The translations under genes were made by a program, and so were the position numbers. Positions 52,860-61,874 of a DNA stretch of 64,000 nucleotides are shown here, piece by piece. The stretch covers positions 1 through 64,000 of the forward strand of contig CAZQFH010000001.1 of NCBI GenBank assembly GCA_964592595.1, written 5' to 3'. The notes under the pieces are model-generated. The model had not been told where the DNA came from. It was given only the letters and a program-made list of their open reading frames with translations, and made no database searches. Each line of letters opens with the position of its first letter. The first letter of the stretch is position 1. This DNA comes from UBA5536 sp964592595. Lineage in GTDB: Bacteria; Bacteroidota; Bacteroidia; Bacteroidales; F082.

Positions 52860-54623
52860 ATGCCTGATGGCCTTAATTTTTATGCTTTAAGCCTGCTTAT
52901 ACCGGTTTTGGTAAGCATTTTCCTGGCGATTCAGGGTCTCAAATCGCGTTATGCAGCCAGAGGAAGGTTGTTTGCGCTGCTCATGTTTCTAATTGCAGGC
53001 TGGTCAGCTTTTTACGGCCTCGAACTGTCGGCCGACACGAAAGCTGAGATGATGTTCTGGCTGAAAATCGAATACTTATTCATCCCTTATGTGCCGCTTG
53101 TTATGCTGTTTGTGGTGCAACAGTACGCAGGTTTGGATATGAGGTTTAAATTAAAGCAATTGATTTACCTGCTTCCAATTCCGGTTTTGACGATGGTTTT
53201 GAGCTTAACCAATGAGTACCATAATTTATATTACGAAAATATTGTTTTGCGAACTGATGGCGATATTCCACTGCTGCAGCTGGAGGTGGGAATTTGGTAT
53301 TATGTTCATATGGGGTATGCTTACTTGTTGATTATTGCCGCCTTAGTAATATTGATTCAAAAATTGATTTTCCAGCGGTCGCTTTTCAGGAATCAACTCA
53401 TATTTATGCTAGTGGCCTTTATTATTCCGGTTATCTCGCTGAGCTTATACTTGCTTGATTTGTTTCCTATCGAAAATATTGATCCTACTCCTTTTGCTTT
53501 TGCATTTACCGGTCTGGCCATGTCGGTTAGCATTTTACGTTATCGTTTGCTGGATTTGATGCCAATTGCCCGCGAACATGTCTTCAGAAGCATGGTGGAC
53601 GGATTGGTTGTTATCGATCTAAAAAATCGTATTGTGGATGTGAATCCTGAAAGTATAAAGATATTTAACTGGAAAAGAATGCCTTATGGCGAGTCGGCAG
53701 AAACAATTTGGTATGAGTTTCCCCAATTGGTCAATCACTTACGCTCAAGAGAATCTGATACACTTGAGCTGGAAATACCCGTAGAGGATAAGCTTCGATA
53801 TTATTTGATATCCAATTCGTTGATTAAAAATCACAAAGACAAGCATGTAGGTTTCTTGTTGATCATTCACGACATTACGATGCGCTATCAGATGCAGAGG
53901 GCGATCAGGCTCAATCAAGAAAAACTTCGTGAATTGAATGCTGAAAAAGACAAGTTGTTTTCGGTAATTGCTCACGATTTGCGCGGGCCTTTAGGTACTT
54001 TTGCAGGCCTCACCGAATTAATCATGCAGCAACCTGATGATATTTCTCCGGAGGAAATGCAGCAACTGGCATTAGATATGAATAAATCAGCTCGTTCGTT
54101 GCTCGAATTGCTCGAAAACCTGCTGTTTTGGTCGCGTATGCAACGCGATGACGTTCAGATTAATTTAAGCAGTTTGCAACCGGATCTTTTTGTTAACGAC
54201 ACCTTGAATCTGTTTCAGGATGCTGTGAGGAATAAAAATCTGCGTGTGGTTAATGTCTTAAAATCGGTTAAGGTAATTGCTGATGAGCATATGCTGATGA
54301 GTGTGCTTCGAAACTTGATTTCTAATGCGGTAAAGTTTACCCCAAAAGGAGGAATAATTCATATTAAAATAGATCAGTTTGATGCCGAATACGCTTCGAT
54401 TCGCATAAAGGACTCCGGAATTGGGATGGATCAGCAACTCATCGACAAGCTTTTTTCTATTGAAGCAAAAGTTGGACGACCCGGAACGGAGGGTGAGCCC
54501 AGCTCAGGACTTGGTTTGATTTTAAGCCATGAATTCATTGAGAAAATGAATGGTAAACTGCTGATCGAAAGTGAACAGGGCAAAGGCAGTACATTTACTG
54601 TATTATTGCCACGTGCAAACTAA
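52860..54623 (+). CDS. Membrane histidine kinase: N-terminal 7TM sensor, PAS, HisKA, HATPase
   Basis: This is a 587-residue kinase. Residues 1-225 hold seven hydrophobic helices in the pattern of the histidine-kinase N-terminal 7TM region (FYALSLLIPVLVSIFLAIQG, then SAFYGLELSADTKAEMMFWL). One PAS domain follows (about 245-345, VDGLVVIDLKNRIVDVNPE). The H-box is KDKLFSVIAHDLRGPLGTFA, and the HATPase carries DSGIGMDQQLIDKLF and SSGLGLILSHEFIEKMNG. There is no receiver. It is the last gene of the eight-gene sensory block and ends 8 bp before the convergent purine nucleoside phosphorylase gene. Confidence 0.9.
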   Translation: MPDGLNFYALSLLIPVLVSIFLAIQGLKSRYAARGRLFALLMFLIAGWSAFYGLELSADTKAEMMFWLKIEYLFIPYVPLVMLFVVQQYAGLDMRFKLKQLIYLLPIPVLTMVLSLTNEYHNLYYENIVLRTDGDIPLLQLEVGIWYYVHMGYAYLLIIAALVILIQKLIFQRSLFRNQLIFMLVAFIIPVISLSLYLLDLFPIENIDPTPFAFAFTGLAMSVSILRYRLLDLMPIAREHVFRSMVDGLVVIDLKNRIVDVNPESIKIFNWKRMPYGESAETIWYEFPQLVNHLRSRESDTLELEIPVEDKLRYYLISNSLIKNHKDKHVGFLLIIHDITMRYQMQRAIRLNQEKLRELNAEKDKLFSVIAHDLRGPLGTFAGLTELIMQQPDDISPEEMQQLALDMNKSARSLLELLENLLFWSRMQRDDVQINLSSLQPDLFVNDTLNLFQDAVRNKNLRVVNVLKSVKVIADEHMLMSVLRNLISNAVKFTPKGGIIHIKIDQFDAEYASIRIKDSGIGMDQQLIDKLFSIEAKVGRPGTEGEPSSGLGLILSHEFIEKMNGKLLIESEQGKGSTFTVLLPRAN

Positions 54624-54630
54624 CAACCAA

Positions 54631-55443
54631 TTAATTGTTTTCAAAATATGCTTTGATCAATCGGATAAGTTTTTTTTCGGCCTGAGCAGCATTTTGTAAC
54701 ATATCTTCCAGCGCTACCGGATGCAGATCATCAGGGTCGCACAGATCGGTAACCACCGAAATGGCTGAAACAGCTATGCCCATATGATTGGCGACAATTA
54801 CTTCCGGAACCGTGGACATCCCAACGACATCAGCTCCAGCCATGCGCAAAAACCTGTATTCGGCACGGGTTTCCAGGTTTGGCCCTATCCATGAAGCGTA
54901 CACACCTTCGTGTAAGTCAATATGCAGAGCATTGGCAGTCTCGCGCAGTTTCTGATTCATTTCACGATCGTACGGACGACTCATATCCGGAAAACGAGGC
55001 CCAAGCTCATCTAAATTTCTGCCTACTAAAGGATTATTGGGCAAAAAATTAATGTGATCGTCAAGTAATACCAACGATGAAGGTTTGTAGTCAGGATTTA
55101 AACCGCCACTGGCATTGCTGATCAAAAGCCTTTCGATACCCAGCATTTTCATCACACGTACCGGAAAAGTAATTTGCTGCATGGTGTATCCTTCATAATA
55201 ATGAAACCGACCCTGCATCATCACCACAGGATGCGATCCAATCGTGCCAAACAACAGCTGTCCGTTGTGGCCTTCTACAGTGGCTTCTACAAAGTGAGGT
55301 ATGGAAGCATAAGGTATTTTTAGGGTTACGTTTGCTACTGCTGCAAGATTCGAAAGGCCGGTGCCTAAGATGATGCCTGTTTTGGCTTCAATATTAGTTT
55401 GATGGCGGATAAATGCCGCAGCCTCTTTTATTTGTTCGATCAT
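54631..55443 (-). CDS. Purine nucleoside phosphorylase (trimeric type)
   Basis: This is a 270-residue enzyme that splits inosine and guanosine with phosphate into base and ribose 1-phosphate for purine salvage. Family motifs are all present: the phosphate-site loop GIILGTGLSNL (about residues 23-33), GRFHYYEGY (about 83), SNASGGLNPDY (about 113), GPNLETRAEYRFLR (about 190) with the base-pocket Glu, and GMSTVPEVIVANH (about 214). The length fits the approximately 270-residue trimeric class, not the shorter DeoD hexamer class. It is a single gene on the minus strand between the kinase block and msrB. Confidence 0.93.
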   Translation of the reverse strand: MIEQIKEAAAFIRHQTNIEAKTGIILGTGLSNLAAVANVTLKIPYASIPHFVEATVEGHNGQLLFGTIGSHPVVMMQGRFHYYEGYTMQQITFPVRVMKMLGIERLLISNASGGLNPDYKPSSLVLLDDHINFLPNNPLVGRNLDELGPRFPDMSRPYDREMNQKLRETANALHIDLHEGVYASWIGPNLETRAEYRFLRMAGADVVGMSTVPEVIVANHMGIAVSAISVVTDLCDPDDLHPVALEDMLQNAAQAEKKLIRLIKAYFENN

Positions 55444-55540
55444 TATTTTTGGCTTAAAAGTAGTAATTTTTCGAATGACTCATTATTTCAGGCAAACAAA
55501 ATCATTGCCCGGATTGTTAAAGCTAAAACTACGTTAATAA

Positions 55541-56053
55541 ATGTTTAAAAAAGAATTTTTAGTTGTAATAGTGTTTTTGCTTGTGCAGCACATGTCAGTT
55601 TTTGGGCAGCAACAAGACACAACTTATCAAATACCAGATAATCTGATGAAACAAGTAAAGCTTGATAAAACAGAGGCCGAATGGCTTGAAGAGCTTGGCC
55701 CCGAGAAATATAAGATTTTAAGACAGTGCAGTACTGAACCGCCTTTTACCGGTAAGTACTACAAGCACAATGCTAAAGGAACCTATGTGTGTGCTGCCTG
55801 TGGCGCCAAATTGTTTGGTTCTGAAACAAAATATGAATCGGGTTCGGGATGGCCTAGTTTTTTTGCTGCAATTGGCAAAGATAAAATCAAGGAAGTTTTG
55901 GATAGAAGCTATGGCATGATTCGAACCGAGATAAAGTGTGCCCAATGTGATGGTCATTTGGGTCATGTATTCAACGATGGTCCGCCACCAACCGGTTTGC
56001 GCTATTGCGTAAATTCGGCTTCTATGGATTTTGTGCCTGACGCAAAAGACTAA
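55541..56053 (+). CDS. msrB: Exported methionine-R-sulfoxide reductase MsrB
   Basis: This is a 170-residue MsrB with an N-terminal signal sequence (FLVVIVFLLVQHMSVFGQ, residues 6-23), so repair of oxidised methionine probably takes place in the periplasm. The catalytic domain has two zinc CxxC pairs (CAAC near residue 84 and CAQC near 132), GSGWPSFFAAI, the HLGHVFNDGPPPTGLRYC stretch with the catalytic Cys (about residue 159), and the substrate-side NSASMDF. All residues expected for activity are intact. No MsrA is fused. It ends with its stop abutting the stop of the next, convergent gene. Confidence 0.93.
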   Translation: MFKKEFLVVIVFLLVQHMSVFGQQQDTTYQIPDNLMKQVKLDKTEAEWLEELGPEKYKILRQCSTEPPFTGKYYKHNAKGTYVCAACGAKLFGSETKYESGSGWPSFFAAIGKDKIKEVLDRSYGMIRTEIKCAQCDGHLGHVFNDGPPPTGLRYCVNSASMDFVPDAKD

Positions 56054-56500
56054 TCAGTTAAAATAAGGGGTGATCCTGAGTAAACTTTTGTGGATCGTGT
56101 TCAACTTTTGTTTTTCTTCATCTGGTAAGCAAAAAATACGGGCATTGCGATAGGTTTTCTTCTTGCGCTTTTCGTTCAGCAGTGTGATGCAGGCTTCATT
56201 GCTTTTGCAGCTGATTTCAATACAGCTTAAATGATCCGTTTCCTGGCTGATAAAGCTTGATTTCCAATCAATTTCAATAAAACTATAGCTAAGCGTATAA
56301 TGAGCTGTTGAGTCCCATTCTCTGATGTCGCCATTTACTCCGATGCTGCAGCCGATACCTTCGCCTGCTTTAAAACTGTTGTTGAAGCTGTCGGTAATAC
56401 TGTCGATGACAGCAATTTTATGCAGTAGCTGATCTTTTAATTGTGCCTGTATTTTAGTAATCTGAAGTAAAATAAGGGCGAGAATGATGATAGTTTTCAT
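56054..56500 (-). CDS. Exported protein of unknown function
   Basis: This is a 148-residue protein with a clear signal peptide (MKTIIILALILLQITKIQAQ). The mature part is mixed alpha/beta with two cysteines (CSIGVNG and CIEISCKSNEACI give more) and a basic stretch, EKRKKKTYRNARIFC. I recognise no family. Its start overlaps the stop of the AGCS symporter gene by 4 bp (ATGA), so it is the last gene of that operon and translationally coupled to it. Confidence 0.65.
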   Translation of the reverse strand: MKTIIILALILLQITKIQAQLKDQLLHKIAVIDSITDSFNNSFKAGEGIGCSIGVNGDIREWDSTAHYTLSYSFIEIDWKSSFISQETDHLSCIEISCKSNEACITLLNEKRKKKTYRNARIFCLPDEEKQKLNTIHKSLLRITPYFN

Positions 56501-58107
56501 GCTTTGCTTTGTACGAAGTTGTGCCAGTAAATTTGGAGTGCCTTTTTAAGTTCCGGAGCTAAAATAAACAATCCCAGCAAGTTTGGAAAAGCCATACATA
56601 ATACCATCATGTCCGAGAAATCCATCACAGGACCCAGGCTGGCTGAACTTCCTATCACTATGCAAAGCAAAAAGAAACCATTAAAGAGTAAACCGGCTGG
56701 TTTGCGTGAGCCAAAATAGTGCTGGCTTAATCCTCCAAAAAGAAAATCAAAACCTTTTAGCCCGTAATACGACCAGGAAATCATTGTGCTGAATGCGAAA
56801 AGTGTAACGGCAGCTAAAAGCACTAAAGGAAACCATGAAATAACAGAACCATAAGCTGCTGAGGTGAGACTAACGCCCTGAATCCCGCTGGTATCATCAT
56901 AAACACCCGAAAAAATAATGACCAGAGCTGTCATGGTGCAGATGATTACCGTATCAACAAATGGTTCAAGTAAGGCTACAATGCCTTCACTTACAGGCTG
57001 ATCTGTTTTAGCTGCTGCATGTGCAATAGATGCAGAACCCACGCCGGCTTCATTGGAGAAAGCACCCCGCTGAAAACCAAAAATCAAAACACCAATCACA
57101 CCACCTTTCAGGGCATTGGCATTAAAAGCGCCATTCCAAATCAAACTGAACGCATGTCCTGTTTGATCGATATGCAGAAAAATTATAACCAGTGAAGCTG
57201 CAACATACAACAATGCCATCAATGGAACAATCCTGCTTGTAACACTGGCTATGCTTTTTATTCCTCCAATGATCACCAGTCCTACCAGCAAAGCCATCAA
57301 AACTCCATACCAAAATCCATAGCCCGAAAATTGTGGAAAAAAAAGTGTGAGCTGTTCAAAAGCCTGATTAGCCTGAAGCATATTGCCGCCTCCCACAGAA
57401 CCTCCAATAGCCATGATCGAAAATGTGGCAGCTAAGACAATTCCCAGTGTTTTTAATCCTTTGCGCTCCAAACCGTATTTAAGGTAATACATAGCGCCCC
57501 CCGAAACCTCTCCTTTATCATTTATAATGCGGTATTTAAGGCCTAAGGTACATTCTGCAAATTTCAGCGACATGCCAAGCAGCCCCGCTAAAATCATCCA
57601 GATAGTTGCTCCAGGCCCACCGATGGAGATAGCCACTGCCACTCCGGCAATGTTGCCAAGGCCTACTGTTGCCGACAATGCTGTTGTTAAAGCTTGAAAA
57701 TGTGATACTTCACCTTTTGAAGTGACTATATCGTGTTTTCCGCTGACCAAGCCAATAGCGTGTCTGAACGCTCGGATATTTATAAAACGTAAATAAAACG
57801 TAAAAAAAATGCCACCAGCCATCAACCAAATTACAATTAGCTTGAGTGGAGCTTTTACGGGTTCACCCTGCGCATCAATCACTGCTTTACCGCTTGCATC
57901 ATATACCTGCGGATCGTAAATACCAATGGCAGCAAAGGGATCCCAAAACAATATTGCAGACAGTTGATCAACAAAAGGAGTGAAAAGCTGATTAATCCTT
58001 GTCGATATTGTTTGTGTAGAGTCTGTTGCAGGAGCAGTTTGTAACGAAGAAGCATTGAGTTGAACAACGATTATTGTAAAGAACAAAAACAAAATCAGCT
58101 TCTTCAT
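56497..58107 (-). CDS. Alanine/glycine:cation symporter (AGCS), extended N-terminus
   Basis: This is a 536-residue AGCS-family Na+- or H+-coupled amino acid symporter. The core has the family signatures ALSATVGLGNIAGVAVAISIGGPGATIWM (split here by its two conserved glycine clusters, about residues 145-173) and NEAGVGSASIAHAAAKTDQP (about 353). The family is usually about 450-500 residues. Here a signal-peptide-like segment (KLILFLFFTIIVVQL) and about 70 periplasmic residues precede the first core helix. It lies 15 bp behind a second AGCS gene on the same strand and overlaps a small exported-protein gene by 4 bp. The exact amino acid substrate is not predictable. Confidence 0.9.
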   Translation of the reverse strand: MKKLILFLFFTIIVVQLNASSLQTAPATDSTQTISTRINQLFTPFVDQLSAILFWDPFAAIGIYDPQVYDASGKAVIDAQGEPVKAPLKLIVIWLMAGGIFFTFYLRFINIRAFRHAIGLVSGKHDIVTSKGEVSHFQALTTALSATVGLGNIAGVAVAISIGGPGATIWMILAGLLGMSLKFAECTLGLKYRIINDKGEVSGGAMYYLKYGLERKGLKTLGIVLAATFSIMAIGGSVGGGNMLQANQAFEQLTLFFPQFSGYGFWYGVLMALLVGLVIIGGIKSIASVTSRIVPLMALLYVAASLVIIFLHIDQTGHAFSLIWNGAFNANALKGGVIGVLIFGFQRGAFSNEAGVGSASIAHAAAKTDQPVSEGIVALLEPFVDTVIICTMTALVIIFSGVYDDTSGIQGVSLTSAAYGSVISWFPLVLLAAVTLFAFSTMISWSYYGLKGFDFLFGGLSQHYFGSRKPAGLLFNGFFLLCIVIGSSASLGPVMDFSDMMVLCMAFPNLLGLFILAPELKKALQIYWHNFVQSKA

Positions 58108-58122
58108 TTATCAGGTATTAAA

Positions 58123-59517
58123 TTAGTTTTTAAGGTCTTCCATATGTTTAAAATAGCTTTTTGTTTCTTCCACCACAACCGGAGCAAGCAACAACAGCGC
58201 AATCAGGTTGGGAATAGTCATAAAAGTAATCACCATATCAACAAAATGCCACACGATGTCTAATCCCCATATCGAGCCGAAAAATACAAACAAACCATAA
58301 ATGTAAAGATAGGGTTTCACGGCTTTTTCACCGATGAGGTAAATGGTGGCACGTGAACCATAGTACGACCAGCTGATAATAGTACTGAAAGCAAACAACA
58401 GCAAACCAAACGCGATGATATGTCCGCCCAGCCCATCGATACCAAAATGATGCAATCCGGTATTCATGGCTTCTACCGTCATACTCACTCCCATAGTTTC
58501 ATGCGTCCACGAATCGGTAACGATAATCATAAGCGCCGTCATGGTGCAAATAATAATGGTATCTATCATGGGTTCCAGCAAGGCAACTATTCCTTCGCGG
58601 GCCGGATATTTGGTTCGTGCAGCGGCATGGGCAATAGGGGCGGAGCCTTGTCCGGCTTCGTTAGAAAACAATCCCCTGCGTACACCCCAGATCAAGGTCA
58701 TGATAAAGGTGCTGCCAACAAATCCACCTGCTGCAGCTGTGCCTGTAAAAGCGTCATGAATAATCAAGCTGAATGCTGCAGGAATATGATCGTACATCGC
58801 TACTAAAACCGCCAGAGTAGCCAGAATGTAAATAATAGCCATAAACGGGACCAGCTTGGAGGTTACGTCTGCAATGCGCTTTATGCCGCCAATAACCACA
58901 AGCAAAACCAGTGCTGTAATCACAGCTCCTGAAATCCAGGTAGGAATGGCATAGCTGGTAAACATGGCATCGGCCATCGAATTGGATTGTGCCATGTTGC
59001 CGGTACCAAGTGAGCAAAGAACAGTAGCCAATGCGAAAACAACGGCCAGTACTTTAGCCCATTTCCCGAGTTTGTCTTTCAGACCAAACTCCATATAATA
59101 CATCGGACCGCCTGATACGGTGCCATCGCTGTTGAATTTGCGGTATTTCTGCGCCAGGGTTACTTCCGTATATTTAAGCATCATGCCCAAAAATCCGGTT
59201 ATCCAAATCCAAAAAACAGCTCCCGGACCTCCCAGATAAATGGCTAAGGCCACACCAACGATATTTCCGGTTCCAACAGTGGCAGACAAAGCTGTCGTAA
59301 GTGCTTTAAAGTGGTTCACATCGCCTTCAGCTTCTTTGCTGTCGTATTTGCCGCGAACCACATTAATGGCATGACCAATCTTGGTGATATTCAAAAACCG
59401 GAGTTTGAAAGCAAAATAAATGCCTGTTGGAATTAGCATCAGCAAAATCAGGTACCCACCAACATAGTCATTATAAGCCTGAATTGCGGAATCAATAGCG
59501 ATGAGAAGGTCGTTCAT
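58123..59517 (-). CDS. Alanine/glycine:cation symporter (AGCS)
   Basis: This protein has 464 residues from ATG 59517 (MNDLLIAIDSAIQAYNDYV), which matches the usual AGCS N-terminus; the longer reading to 59616 adds a non-conserved stretch. Core signatures are ALSATVGTGNIVGVALAI (about residue 78) and NEAGQGSAPIAHAAARTKYP (about 290). About ten membrane helices are predicted. Together with the neighbouring AGCS copy (15 bp downstream) it forms a tandem pair. The two differ in length and sequence, so this is an old duplication or two separate substrates. Confidence 0.91.
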   Translation of the reverse strand: MNDLLIAIDSAIQAYNDYVGGYLILLMLIPTGIYFAFKLRFLNITKIGHAINVVRGKYDSKEAEGDVNHFKALTTALSATVGTGNIVGVALAIYLGGPGAVFWIWITGFLGMMLKYTEVTLAQKYRKFNSDGTVSGGPMYYMEFGLKDKLGKWAKVLAVVFALATVLCSLGTGNMAQSNSMADAMFTSYAIPTWISGAVITALVLLVVIGGIKRIADVTSKLVPFMAIIYILATLAVLVAMYDHIPAAFSLIIHDAFTGTAAAGGFVGSTFIMTLIWGVRRGLFSNEAGQGSAPIAHAAARTKYPAREGIVALLEPMIDTIIICTMTALMIIVTDSWTHETMGVSMTVEAMNTGLHHFGIDGLGGHIIAFGLLLFAFSTIISWSYYGSRATIYLIGEKAVKPYLYIYGLFVFFGSIWGLDIVWHFVDMVITFMTIPNLIALLLLAPVVVEETKSYFKHMEDLKN

Positions 59518-59874
59518 AAATGAGGTTTTTGGTATTTTGTTTTGAGCAATTTTTGCTTGCCATACCGGCAAATAAGCTACTTGCGGCAGGACAAATTTTA
59601 GAAAATTGTCAACCAATCACAAATAAAAGTGATGAAATGCAATGAATAATTTTGTTATCGGCTCATAATCAAAAAGTTGACCTTAAGCCTTGTGATAAAC
59701 TTATTCGAGATAAAAAGAAATGAAAAAACTCTGATCAAAGTTTATCTATCCGGAATTACTTCAGGTTTTTCAACATGAAAGCAGAATTGCAGCGATCTTA
59801 TTTTAGAGATTGAGCTTGCATTGAAAAATCGAATCATCAAGAATTATCTGTAATTTTGTATCAATTTACCGATT
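59518..59874. other. Gap between AGCS gene and toxin-antitoxin module
   Basis: These 357 bp separate two divergent units. They contain TAATTTTG (59851-59858), an exact TAnnTTTG -7 box 16 nt before the antitoxin ATG, although no TTTG sits at the right distance upstream. The part 59518-59616 continues the AGCS frame but is not conserved-looking. I see no ORF or strong hairpin in the remainder. Confidence 0.45.
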
Positions 59875-60123
59875 ATGAATACAATGGATTTAAAAAAGGA
59901 TTTTCATTCCTTAATAGATAGTATCGATAATGAGTACTTGTTATTGAATTTTTACAATATCATTAAGTCAAAGACAATGGCTGTTGATGGGCAATTATGG
60001 GGGCGATTAACTAAGAAAGAGCAAGAGGAGCTATTAATGGCTTTTGACGAAAGTGAAAATTCTGATAATTTGATTGAACATGATCTCATGAAAAATAAGC
60101 ATCAAAAATGGCTTTACAAATAA
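59875..60123 (+). CDS. Probable antitoxin of a ParE-type module
   Basis: This is an 82-residue acidic protein (MDLKKDFHSLIDSIDN...). It is mostly helical and carries the LTKKEQEELLMAFDESENSDN segment found in small Bacteroidota antitoxin-like proteins encoded in front of ParE/RelE toxins. No ribbon-helix-helix or other DNA-binding motif is obvious. The ATG at 59875 or the one three codons later may be used. It overlaps the toxin gene by 16 bp, the usual toxin-antitoxin layout. The call rests mainly on context. Confidence 0.7.
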   Translation: MNTMDLKKDFHSLIDSIDNEYLLLNFYNIIKSKTMAVDGQLWGRLTKKEQEELLMAFDESENSDNLIEHDLMKNKHQKWLYK

Positions 60124-60404
60124 AATGGACAAGAAGAGCCGATAAAAAATTTGATGTAATAATTGCCTATTTGCTTGAAAATTGGAATGAGGGCGTTACA
60201 AAGCGTTTCGTGAAAAAGGTATATGACTTTTTAGAAATTTTGTTTGAATTTCCTGAGATTGGAACATGTGAAAATAAAGAGAAAGGTATCAGAGGCTATC
60301 CAATAGTCAAGCAAATAAATATCTTTTACAGGATTAATGGAGAAACGATAATAGTACTGGATTTTTTTGACAACAGGCAAAATCCGAAAAAATCACCCTT
60401 TTAG
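60108..60404 (+). CDS. RelE/ParE superfamily toxin
   Basis: This is a 98-residue basic protein of the RelE/ParE fold: IKWTRRADKKFDVIIAYL at the start, a central helix with VTKRFVKKVYDFLEILFEFPEIG, then the beta-strand end RGYPIVKQINIFYRI and IIVLDFFDNRQNPKK. The INIFYRI...ILDFFDNRQ pattern is typical of ParE-like toxins, which attack gyrase or, in RelE-like forms, mRNA; which applies cannot be decided here. It overlaps its antitoxin gene by 16 bp. Confidence 0.85.
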   Translation: MALQIKWTRRADKKFDVIIAYLLENWNEGVTKRFVKKVYDFLEILFEFPEIGTCENKEKGIRGYPIVKQINIFYRINGETIIVLDFFDNRQNPKKSPF

Positions 60405-60416
60405 AAATCAGGCAAA

Positions 60417-61688
60417 TCAATTCTTTCGCAACAATACATGCCCCACCCGGCATTCCAAACATCGCCTTGGTTTGCAATAGGATTGATGTAGATAAATTAA
60501 AGCCTGTGAATGCAAGGCATTGCTTACTTTTAAGCCTGCCTGCTCAAATTTTCGAATAAGATTATTGTTTTCTGCCTCAAATGCTTCGAGCAGCATCAGT
60601 GCTTTGTCTTGTAATTGCTGATCCTGATGGGTTTTACCAAAAGCAAAAAGTGTTTGAACTACCGCATTGATAATGAGTGTGCTGATGGCGTTGTCACCTG
60701 TGTTTTTGGGTTTGCCGGGCGATAGTTTGTCGAATTGAAAATGATCAGTCCAATAGTCTGAAGCCTGTACTTTGAAAAGCTCCATAATTTCATCGATTGT
60801 TTTGGCATAACGAATAGACGAAAATAATTGTCCGTGCTTATGAATCAGAGCTGCCAGCTGGCTCAATCGCACTGTTGGAAAATTAACAGGACGCATGCGC
60901 ATAAACCGCCATTCCTGTGGCTGCATTTTTGGAAGCAGGTATTTATGGGATAAAAAGAGGTATTCTTTTTGCAGCCTTAAGGGGTAATCGTCTTTAAATT
61001 CCTGATCCAGAAGACCTGCTGTTCCAAATAAAAGGGCTTCGAGCTGAAATAACTGATCACGGTGTTTGAGCAAAACCTGCAAGGGGAGCAACCTGCTTAA
61101 ACGTTCGAATGGGGCTTGATTGACTTTAAAACCGAAATTACTTAGCAAAAGCTGATAAAAAGTTAACTCCCAGTCATTTTTGTTTTGATTCAACAAGTCA
61201 AGCACAAGAGCGGTTTTGTGTTCCAAACGTTCGGCAATCATGCGGTCGAGCCACGAAAGCCAAGTGAAGCGCTGCACGTCGGCAACTTGATTTTCGCAGG
61301 CTATCCACTGTTTACTATCGATAAACTGCCGGTATTTGAGTAAAATTTCAGCTGGATACTGATCCTTTATTTCCAGTGTTTGCAGGGGCTTGCGTTGCTC
61401 ATTGTAAACAGTTTTATCTGACTCGTAAACAACATGCAGTATCACATTTTCATAGGCTTTATCCTTGTCGTGATGGTGTTTGTACCAATCCGAGGCCATC
61501 GTATGAATTTCAACATTTCCAGCCCAAATCGTGTCGCCAATTTTTACTCTTGCATTTAAAAAATCGGGACCCGCATCGGAGTTTCGGTTTCCCGTATGAA
61601 GTATGCTTATGGCCTCCTGACCAGTTGTTTTTAGTTGAGGTTTCAGCAATTTGTTTTCCCAGAGGTAATGGATAAAAAATTCATTCAT
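60417..61688 (-). CDS. DUF2851 family protein
   Basis: This is a 423-residue protein of the DUF2851 family, found almost only in Bacteroidota and of unknown function. The N-terminus MNEFFIHYLWENKLL and the following GNRNSDAGPDFLNARVKIG...WAGNVEIHTMASDWYKHHHD region (residues about 32-75), rich in conserved Asp, Glu and His, look like a metal-dependent nuclease-like core, but that is inference. The C-terminus ends in a Cys pair, CKPRRCLECRVGH. It is a single gene on the minus strand, 12 bp from the convergent toxin gene. Confidence 0.88.
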   Translation of the reverse strand: MNEFFIHYLWENKLLKPQLKTTGQEAISILHTGNRNSDAGPDFLNARVKIGDTIWAGNVEIHTMASDWYKHHHDKDKAYENVILHVVYESDKTVYNEQRKPLQTLEIKDQYPAEILLKYRQFIDSKQWIACENQVADVQRFTWLSWLDRMIAERLEHKTALVLDLLNQNKNDWELTFYQLLLSNFGFKVNQAPFERLSRLLPLQVLLKHRDQLFQLEALLFGTAGLLDQEFKDDYPLRLQKEYLFLSHKYLLPKMQPQEWRFMRMRPVNFPTVRLSQLAALIHKHGQLFSSIRYAKTIDEIMELFKVQASDYWTDHFQFDKLSPGKPKNTGDNAISTLIINAVVQTLFAFGKTHQDQQLQDKALMLLEAFEAENNNLIRKFEQAGLKVSNALHSQALIYLHQSYCKPRRCLECRVGHVLLRKN

Positions 61689-61874
61689 AGGTTTGGAAAG
61701 ATTGTAGTGGTTGATTCACAGCTAAAGTGGCTATTTTTTTTGAGAGGCTAATTTAAAACAAAAAGTTCATTTCGTTATAATGTTTAGAAAATGGTAAAAT
61801 AATCAATTACAGCGAGCTGCACAATCAATTGATTTCACCTTTTCGCGCATGGTAACGATTTTCTGCAAGCATTA

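Noticed and set aside
59518..59616. Longer N-terminus for the first AGCS symporter
   Set aside because: The added residues do not look like AGCS sequence, and MNDLL at 59517 is a typical family start.
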